DNA of 64,000 bases from Coptis chinensis (Eukaryota; Streptophyta; Magnoliopsida; Ranunculales; Ranunculaceae): contig CM027377.1 of assembly GCA_015680905.1 (NCBI GenBank), positions 26,436,501 through 26,500,500 of the forward strand, read 5' to 3'. How positions within the stretch are numbered: position 1 is the stretch's first letter; every line of letters starts with the position of its first letter. The position numbers and the translations under genes were made by a program. Under the pieces are notes generated by a model. It was not told the DNA's origin, ran no database searches, and was given only the letters and a program-made list of their open reading frames with translations. Below, piece by piece: positions 57,861 to 64,000 of this stretch.

Positions 57861-59306
57861 TGGACTCTTGTTCCGTCATCCTCTCATCATAAGCCTATTA
57901 GTTGTAAATGGGTTTCTAAGATTAAATATCATTCAAATGGTTCTATTGAACGTTACAAAGCTCATCTTGTTGCCAAGGGTTACAATCAGATTGAAGGCCA
58001 AGACTATCATGACACTTTTGCACCTGTTACTAAATTAGTCACTGTTCGATTACTTATCTTCATTGATGCTATCAGACATTGGACTCTTCATCAGCTGGAT
58101 GTCCACAATGCCTTTCTCCAAAGCAATTTGGATGAAACTGTTTATATGACCTTACCTCCTGGATTCGCCAAACAGGGGGAGCACAGGATATGTCGCCTCA
58201 ATAAGTCCTTATATGGACTAAAGCAGGCTTCTCGGCAATGGTTTGCCAAACTATCTACCACTCTTATCACTGCCGACTTCACTCAGTCTATGTTTGATTA
58301 TTCTCTATTCACAAATATTTTTTGTTCTGATTCTACATTTGTCCTTGTGTATATGGATGACATTTTAATCACAGGCAACAATCCATCTCTCATTCAGAAC
58401 TTGAAGCAATTTTTAGAAGCAAAGTTCTATATAAACGACTTGGGACGTCTAAAATATTTCTTGGGTATCGAGGTTGCTCGTTCCAAAGAAGTATTATTTC
58501 TTACACAGCGCAAATGTCTTTTAGACATTCTATCTAATTGTGGTACCACTGGTGGTCGTATTTCTGAGTTCCCTATGGAACAAAACATCAACCTCCATAT
58601 CAATGATGACATATTACTTCAGGATCCTACTATCTATCGTCGCTTGATTGGGCGTCTCTTATATCTCACAGTTACACATCTAGATATCACTTATTCTGTA
58701 AATTATCTCAGCCGTTTCATGCAGTCCACACGGACTCCACATCTAGATGTTGCTCATCGTATACTCTGGTATCTTAAAGGTTCGATCAACAAAGGGATTC
58801 TCTTATCCGCTAATAGTTCTTTACACATCTCTGGTTTTTGTGACTCTGATTGGGATGGATGCCCTGTCACTCGTCGTTCTACTAGTGGTTATTGCATTTT
58901 TCTTGGTTCTAGCCCTATATCCTGGAAAACAAAGAAACAGAGCATTGTATCCCATTCTTTTTCTGAAGCCGAATATCGTTTCATGGCTACCCTGGCATGT
59001 GAACTTCAATGGTTAAAGTATCTTCTCTTTGACTTAGGCATTTCTTATCCTTCTCCGATGAACATGTTCTGTGACAATCAAGTCGCCCTTCATCTCTCTC
59101 AAAATCCAGTTTTTCATGAACGAACGAAGCACATAGAATTGGACTATCATTTCTTACGCGACAAGATACATGCCAAGTTACTAACTCTTACGTTCGTTCC
59201 ATCCTCAGATCAGGTGGCTGACACCTTCACTAAACCTCTCGGCATGGACACCTTTCTGAGATTAATTCGCAAGTTAAGAGTTCTTGACATTTACTCTCCA
59301 ACTTGA
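57861..59306 (+). CDS. copia B reverse transcriptase-RNase H, 481-codon open frame
   Basis: Uninterrupted from TGG at 57861 to TGA at 59304-59306; no start codon at the junction, so it is a truncated pol. It opens WTLVPSSSHHKPISCKWVSK, has [20 protein letters not shown] with catalytic D (about 58095-58155), and YMDDILITGNN with YMDD at 58350-58361. RNase H has DSDWDGCPVTRRSTSGYC, SEAEYRFMATLACEL and FCDNQVALHLSQ, i.e. D, E and D residues. The stop is followed by the PPT (GAGGGGGAG) and LTR. It lacks the N-terminal RT part and integrase. It is the best preserved retroelement coding sequence in the window. Confidence 0.92.
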   Translation, partial: WTLVPSSSHHKPISCKWVSKIKYHSNGSIERYKAHLVAKGYNQIEGQDYHDTFAPVTKLVTVRLLIFIDAIRHWTLHQLDVHNAFLQSNLDETVYMTLPPGFAKQGEHRICRLNKSLYGLKQASRQWFAKLSTTLITADFTQSMFDYSLFTNIFCSDSTFVLVYMDDILITGNNPSLIQNLKQFLEAKFYINDLGRLKYFLGIEVARSKEVLFLTQRKCLLDILSNCGTTGGRISEFPMEQNINLHINDDILLQDPTIYRRLIGRLLYLTVTHLDITYSVNYLSRFMQSTRTPHLDVAHRILWYLKGSINKGILLSANSSLHISGFCDSDWDGCPVTRRSTSGYCIFLGSSPISWKTKKQSIVSHSFSEAEYRFMATLACELQWLKYLLFDLGISYPSPMNMFCDNQVALHLSQNPVFHERTKHIELDYHFLRDKIHAKLLTLTFVPSSDQVADTFTKPLGMDTFLRLIRKLRVLDIYSPT

Positions 59307-59584
59307 GGGGGAGTATTAGAAGTTGTTCTTCACGTCATAGTGCAGAGCGCGCACATGCTCGTACATAACACAATTAGAGCGCGCCCCGCGCCTCGTGCAT
59401 AACAATTGTCAAGTAGATATAGCGCGCCCGCGCCTCGAGTTGTTCAAATACGCATCGTTTGTTTTGTTTCTATTTAGAATTTGTAATCTCTATTTAGAAC
59501 TTGTAATCTCTATATAAATAATTGTAATCTCCTTAGAAATCAATCAAGTAAATATTCTCAAATCTCTCTCTCTCTAATTTATCA
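59307..59584 (+). repeat. copia B PPT and LTR, plus strand
   Basis: The GAGGGGGAG tract (59304-59313) is followed by the LTR from TATTAGAAGTTG (59314) to AATTTATCA (59584), 271 bp. The usual TG start is TA here. PBS-like TGGTAACGGAGGCAGG follows at 59585. Confidence 0.85.
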
Positions 59585-60250
59585 TGGTAACGGAGGCAGG
59601 TTGCCCTGTATCGGACGAGCGCATGATCAACTTATTAACATAAACAACCAAATACACGAAGATGGGCAAGAGTGGGAGGTGTTGTAAATAAAAGCTCGTG
59701 AGGTGATTTGTCATTTAACAAGGTGCTAGGGATTTTGTTAATGAGATAGCCTGCGGTGAGAATGCATTCACCCCAGATAGATAATGGGAAATGAGCTTGA
59801 AAATGTAACGCTCGTGCAACGTTGAGTAAGTGACGATGTTTTCTTTCAACAACAGCATTTTGTTGGGGAGTAGCAACACAACTATGTTGGTGGATTACTC
59901 CATGTTTTGAAAAAAATTGTTGCATGTTATGGGATATAAATTCGGATTTATTGTCGGATCGAAGGACTTAGATTTCCTAAAAATGGTTATCAATGTTGTT
60001 ATGGCTAGATATGAGTGAATGTATTGTAGAATGAAATTGAATATGAATGGCAAAAAAAGATTGTAAATGCATGGCAGTTTCAAATTTGACAGTCATAAGA
60101 TAAATCCATGTAGCACGACTAAAATCATCGACAATAGTTAAGAAAAAACGAGCATTGGAATAGGATGGTAAATGAAAAGGACCCCCAAATGTCACAATGA
60201 ATCATTTGGAAAGGTCTAATAGTCTTTATTGAACTATGAGAAAAAGATAA
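59585..60250 (-). pseudogene. copia B integrase, minus strand, joined to PBS
   Basis: Adjacent to PBS-like TGGTAACGG and about 40 bases CCTGTATCGGACGAGCGCATG, the integrase begins in reverse. From right: FGGPFHLPSYSNARFFLTIV, DDFSRATWIYLMTVKF (60195-60090), EIQVLRS-like sequence (broken at 59950), [56 protein letters not shown] and [19 protein letters not shown] (to about 59640). The same fused junction is at 38936. Confidence 0.8.
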
Positions 60251-60256
60251 ACGTGT

Positions 60257-60490
60257 TTACTTAGCTTGTGGACATATAGTGCAAGTAGCATTATTGGAAC
60301 TAGAAATGAAAGGAAACTGCTTAGCTAAAATCTGCAAAGGTGTGGAAGAGAGATGTCCTAAGCGATAATGCCATAAATTATTGGTGGTGAAGTTGTAGGA
60401 TGAGCAAACGGAAGCTAGTTGGAGATGGTTGAGTCCCCCATTAATCCGGCCCAATCCAATCTTCTTCTTCGATAACTGGTCCTGTCAGAT
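60257..60490 (-). pseudogene. copia B GAG-pre-integrase region
   Basis: MGRINGGLNHLQLASVCSSY, then HYRLGHLSSTPLQILAKQFP and CTICPQAK. GH.S...L..L and CP..K match the GAG-pre-integrase/integrase zinc-finger (H..H..C..C) region of copia elements. Confidence 0.75.
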
Positions 60491-60539
60491 TTGCTTGTGA
60501 AGTGGTACTACCTGAATCAAGCAAACTGAAAAGATGGTG

Positions 60540-60743
60540 TTATTGTTCTATGGAGAAAATAGGAGAAGTGGAGCCTGTAGCAACCGAATTGGCTTGAGCA
60601 GGCTTGGGTGGATAACCGTGCAGTTTGTAACATGTACCAATATGATGTCCAACTCGGTTACAATGGTTGAAGAATGAACGAGCGCGTGCGCGCTTTGGTT
60701 GCCTTGTATCGGAGGGCACACGCGCTTGGCTGTGGCGAACCAT
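60540..60743 (-). pseudogene. copia B zinc knuckle and protease-linker piece
   Basis: RSFFNHCNRVGHHIGTCYKL, then HGYPPKPAQANSVATGSTSP. The knuckle is C-X2-C-X4-H-X4-C in the family; the first Cys appears as Phe, leaving CNRVGH....C. The protease active site is not seen because 60480-60490 is joined (at CTGTCAGATTTG) to the linker and skips the protease. Confidence 0.7.
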
Positions 60744-61039
60744 TGTTGTGCTGTGGAGGTTTAGACGGGCCTGATTTTGAAGAAAAATCCCATTTGGTCT
60801 TTTGAAAATGAGTACTCAGGGCAGCAGCGTCTGGAGCAGAAGGAATAGAGAGTGCATGAATCTCTTATTGCTTCTCCTCCTGTCAGATTAAAGAATAAAT
60901 CTTGGACATACGAGAAAAATGATCCATTAAGAGAATTTGACTGCGGATGGATTGAAAACGAGCATCGAGGCCTTGCATGAATTTCATAGAACGACCGTCT
61001 TCAACCTCTTTGGCAAAAATAGATGCATGACCACAAGTA

Positions 61040-61495
61040 CAAACAGACATAATAGACAAAGAACTTAATTCATCCTAGAAAGATTTAAGCAAAGTGAAAT
61101 AAACAGATACCGGAGGATTGTCTTGCTTGAGAAGAGTGACGGAATCCTTCAGTTGGAAAACCTTGGATGCATTAGTTTGTGAAAAACGATCACCTAGACC
61201 TTTCCAGATTTCGGATGCAGAGTCGGCATAGAGGATGCTTCCACGGATATCTAGAGAAACAGAATTGAGAATCCATGAAGCAACGAGGTCATCACAACGC
61301 GACCACTTGGATTTTTCTTTAGGAGTGCTGGTAGGTGTGACTAAGCCGCCATCGACAAAAACCAAACTTATTTTTTGCTCGAAGGGCTCTAGAGATAGAC
61401 CGTAACCAAGTCGGATAATTGTCACCAGATAACAGAGGAGATACGAGAATAGTCGTGGGGCTATCTGAGTGGTGGACAAAAAAAAAATCATTAGA
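61040..61495 (-). pseudogene. copia B gag (UBN2-type)
   Basis: Open frame 61491-61075: LVFVDGGLVTPTSTPKEKSK WSRCDDLVASWILNSV, then IRGSILYADSASEIWKGLGD, RFSQTNASKVFQLKDSVTLL and VSVYFTLLKSF before a stop. This is the copia gag domain (W..C.D.V.SW.......I......A...W..L..RF....). The remaining part continues in another frame to about 60940. It encodes the structural protein of the particle. Confidence 0.85.
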
Positions 61496-61609
61496 ACCTA
61501 GAGGAGAGTCATTATTTGGGGTTTAAGGCGTCGTCCATTAAGAATTGAGAGGAGGTGGAAGCTTAGAGTGGTTAGGGTTAGGGTGTGGATCGAAATTAGG
61601 TTGATATCA

Positions 61610-61861
61610 TGATAAATTAGAAAGATAGAGATTTGAGTATATTTACTTGATTGATTTCTAAGGAGATTACAATTGTTTATATAGATGTTACAAGTTCTAA
61701 ATAGAAACAAAATAGACGGTGCGTATTTGACTAACTCGAGGTGTGGGGCGCGCTATATCTACTGGACAATTGTTATGCATGAGGCGTGGTGTGCGCTCTA
61801 ATTGTGTTATGTACGAGCGCGTGCGCGCTCTGCACTATGACGTGATGAACAACTTCTAATA
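61610..61861 (-). repeat. copia B LTR, minus strand, right end of complex
   Basis: TGATAAATTAG (61610) to ACTTCTAATA (61861), 252 bp, matching 59314-59584 and 38954-39026/53645-53872 in reverse. The reversed PBS next to it (TGATATC) is a degenerate TGGTATC. Flank on the right is GGTAC. Confidence 0.85.
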
Positions 61862-62546
61862 GGTACGAACTACGTAAGGCTTGATTCGAGTCGAGCTAAA
61901 TGACTCGATACGTAAGGCAACTCTTCTCCAAAGGAAGTGCACAGCCATTTCCGACCAAACTCAATCTCAGTTTGTAGGTATAATTCGATACATCTACAGT
62001 GAGGTTATTGGGTTGAAGAAAAGAAAGCTCAATTATTATTCTTGCTTGTATAATTAGCCTACTATTGATGTTAACCGTGATAAATATGGTCTCCAAATGA
62101 CTCCAATATAACTTTGCAAAACCACTGCTGATAGTGGCCAGTGGGCAGAGGACATAATCGATCTTTTAGGATCTCCTCAATATCATATATCATGCATTCA
62201 TGCACAAATATAAAATAGGCTAAACATGCGCTAAACCTTATAATTATCGTGTTTAGTAGAAAATGAAACTGAGAAATCAGGAAGTTTTGCGGGAACATGA
62301 ACATCAATTGAGATAGATATATAGAAATAGTATCCGAACTTTCTTATTCAGAGTGTATTGCTTATGTAAACGTACTACTACATGATCGACATATCATCCA
62401 AAGGGGCATTATTAGTTAACAAACTCATGTAAGCAAGCCAAAAACCAAAAGGAAGAAAATAGCACAAAATACATAGCACATCTTTTTAGTACCATATATG
62501 GAACGGACCTATATGGAAAGCCAAAGACGAATTAAAAGGTTAAGGC
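61862..62546. other. probable host intergenic DNA
   Basis: No gene supported. Near the LTR, TACGTAAGGC occurs twice (about 61872-61881 and 61909-61918), spaced 37 bases. The short minus-strand frames have no recognised domain. It lies 3' of the small peptide gene and may include its 3' untranslated region. Confidence 0.4.
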
Positions 62547-62762
62547 TTAAATCCTGTCTTTGAGAACCAACAATGAAGCAACAAAGCCAACGAGCCCAAC
62601 AACCATTGAAGGGAGAGAAGTGACAGAACTGTTTGGAGCGGGAGCAGGGCTGTCCATACCGGGCATTGGAGGCATCATGCCCGGCATGCTATCAGCAACA
62701 ACACTCAATACCAAAATTGCAAAATAAACTGTGAAGATAACAGCAGTTTTGGAGAAAGCCAT
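62547..62762 (-). CDS. small secreted arabinogalactan-peptide-like protein
   Basis: An intact 71-codon frame starting MAFSKTAVIFTVYFAILVLS. Residues 1-23 look like a signal peptide, with cleavage plausible after VVA. Mature part: DSMPGMMPPMPGMDSPAPAP then NSSVTSLPS; the Ala-Pro and Ser-Pro repeats are sites for hydroxyproline O-glycosylation in arabinogalactan proteins. Residues of about 52-66 (MVVGLVGFVASLLVL) form a hydrophobic tail that fits a GPI-anchor signal, though it ends KDRI, which is unusual. A TATA box is about 95 bases upstream. It is unrelated to the retroelements and is the only convincing host gene. The exact AGP subclass is not assigned. Confidence 0.75.
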   Translation of the reverse strand: MAFSKTAVIFTVYFAILVLSVVADSMPGMMPPMPGMDSPAPAPNSSVTSLPSMVVGLVGFVASLLVLKDRI

Positions 62763-62856
62763 TTGTATTTAAGTTTGATGAAACGATGCACTCCTTTAGC
62801 CTTTGGTAGTTATGTTATCAGTTGTTTGCATTGTATTATGTTCATCACTTTGACCT

Positions 62857-62867
62857 CTATATATAAG
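62857..62867 (-). promoter_or_regulatory. TATA box of the small secreted-peptide gene
   Basis: Minus strand reads CTTATATATAG, about 95 bases upstream of the ATG at 62762. It implies transcription start near 62830 and a 5' untranslated region of about 70 bases. Confidence 0.6.
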
Positions 62868-63394
62868 ATTTAACAAGATTTAATCAGGTGTATAGTACAA
62901 AATGAGATCATTTGCCAGCGTATTCTGGGAAGTCAGGCGGTGTAGTCTATGGCTATTGTTTTGTGTTTTAACATGACTTTGCTACCAGACGAGGAGCTGG
63001 ATTTTAAAAGATGTAGTACTATGTATGTTGCTGTCACGACGAGAAGACCAAAGCCTTGGTGCTTGCTGCTTGCATTTTGTTTTGGAGCTTTTGGAAAGGT
63101 GAAAATCACTTAGAGAAGTTTGAGTTTTGGAGTAAGTTGATGTGGTGTGTGTTTTACTTATCCTAGTAAAGATAACTTAAAATTTGATCCCGAAATCAGT
63201 TGATCACCGTTAAAATTGTATTATCAAGAAATTGGTCTCAAGGCCCATTCCAAGTGAAATGTTTTTTTTTAATCACTTTCAAGGACAATTTTCGGGTCTA
63301 ATTAACCCGGAAAACTAATTTTCGAGTGAAAATAACTTATAAGGACAAATAGTTCGGATTTGAAATAAATATTTTCCAATTTTATCCTTTCAAT
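62868..63394. other. intergenic DNA upstream of the small peptide gene
   Basis: No gene supported on either strand. The sequence has no LTR-like ends and no obvious repeats up to the palindrome array. Confidence 0.4.
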
Positions 63395-63700
63395 CGTTTT
63401 GATATGAATAATGAGTGTTCATACCTTATGTTGTTGTATGAACATTGATTATTCATACCCAAATAGATTAATGTACCTCATAAAATATGTTGAGGTATGA
63501 ACAATGATTGTTTATAACTCATGTTGAGATATAAAGAATGATTGTTCATATTTCAATATGTGTTAGTTCTTACTGATCATACATTATGTTGAGGTATGAA
63601 CATTGATTGTTCATACTCCAAATAGATATGGACAATGATTGTTCACAGCTCATGTTGAAGTATGAACAATGATTGTTCATACCCAAATAAGTATGTGTTG
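63395..63700. repeat. array of short palindromic repeats
   Basis: At least five imperfect copies of a unit built as TATGAACAAT ... ATTGTTCATA (inverted halves with overlapping centre), separated by CCAAATA, TGTTGAGG and similar spacers: about 63415-63460, 63490-63515, 63530-63555, 63593-63620 and 63658-63683. Each unit can fold back on itself. Confidence 0.75.
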
Positions 63701-64000
63701 AAATCTCTATTGTATTTTTAAATACTAGTGTGTGTGTGTACAAAGTGGAGGAGATGAACAAAGAGTGTTCTCTCCACTTTAGTGCATAGAAGATAGTCCC
63801 ACATTGGTTATCCACTACTAGCAAGTGAAGTATATGAGGAATTCCTCTACCATAAGGGCGTGCCCTTAGGGTACAAATACTTTTGTGTTAAGACGGATGA
63901 CTCACCCAAAGCCGCACCGAGCTGAGTCGCATTGGGTTTGGGCTTACTGTTGTGTCTAGTGGGTAATGGATTGATCAATTGCCTAAACTTGTTTTTGCTT
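63701..64000 (+). promoter_or_regulatory. possible promoter-like segment with USE-like CCCACATTGG
   Basis: AGTCCCACATTGG at 63795-63807 resembles the plant snRNA upstream sequence element RTCCCACATCG with one mismatch. A TATA-like TATATGAGG lies at about 63831, roughly 34 bases further, near the spacing used by Pol II snRNA genes. No snRNA is recognised downstream. Similar CCCACAT sequences also occur in LTRs, so this is tentative. No open gene is seen. Confidence 0.2.

Noticed and set aside
58427-59016. Opposite-strand and shifted ORFs within 57861-59306
   Set aside because: Shadows of the RT-RNase H frame.
1-64000. CRISPR arrays, tRNA or rRNA genes, bacterial or viral operons
   Set aside because: No regular spaced repeats of the CRISPR type, no cloverleaf or rRNA sequence recognised; the repeats found are LTRs, simple repeats or tandem duplications.

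Overview
The window comes from a flowering-plant nuclear genome, most likely a eudicot. It is almost wholly nested LTR retrotransposons. Plant-type features are Athila-like Ty3/gypsy elements with tRNA-Asp-type primer sites (TGGCGCC...), Ty1/copia elements with a tRNA-iMet-type primer site (TGGTATC...), a Tat-like fragment carrying an antisense ORF, and one compact secreted-peptide gene with its own TATA box. There are no bacterial operons, phage genes or CRISPR arrays, and I recognised no tRNA or rRNA gene.

Layout. (1) 1-4.57 kb: old degenerate DNA with a 115-bp hairpin and a frameshifted fragment that resembles the plant DUF1985/Ulp1-type transposon-associated protein. (2) 4.58-6.43 kb: 3' part of a plus-strand Tat-like gypsy element: integrase C-terminus, a 107-bp tandem repeat, then an antisense ORF. 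(3) 6,434-19,756, minus strand: Athila-like element 1, with both LTRs, gag and protease remnants and post-pol ORFs, but with RT, RNase H and integrase missing. A 0.92-kb segment of its post-pol region is tandemly duplicated. (4) 19,757-37,185, plus strand: Athila-like element 3, with a truncated 5' LTR fused to the LTR of element 1, PBS, gag, PR, RT, RH, IN, three post-pol ORFs that look like divergent relatives, PPT and a full 3' LTR. (5) 37.19-38.40 kb: a truncated minus-strand LTR element with PBS. (6) 38.4-61.86 kb: a rearranged copia complex. One copia LTR was split by Athila-like element 2 (39,027-53,644, minus strand, flanked by the 5-bp duplication TTTAT). The copia parts lie in inverted and direct copies that share the same aberrant integrase/PBS/LTR junction. 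(7) 61.86-64 kb: probable host sequence, with an intact 71-codon arabinogalactan-peptide-like gene on the minus strand and an array of short palindromic repeats.

The coding regions act as parasites' replication modules (gag particle, protease, RT/RNase H, integrase) and not as a host pathway. Nearly all are broken by small indels. The exceptions are a 481-codon copia RT-RNase H frame (57,861-59,306) and the small secreted-peptide gene. Indel density is much higher in the Athila-like elements than in the copia and host parts, so some of the frameshifts may be assembly or polishing error in high-copy repeats and not true decay.
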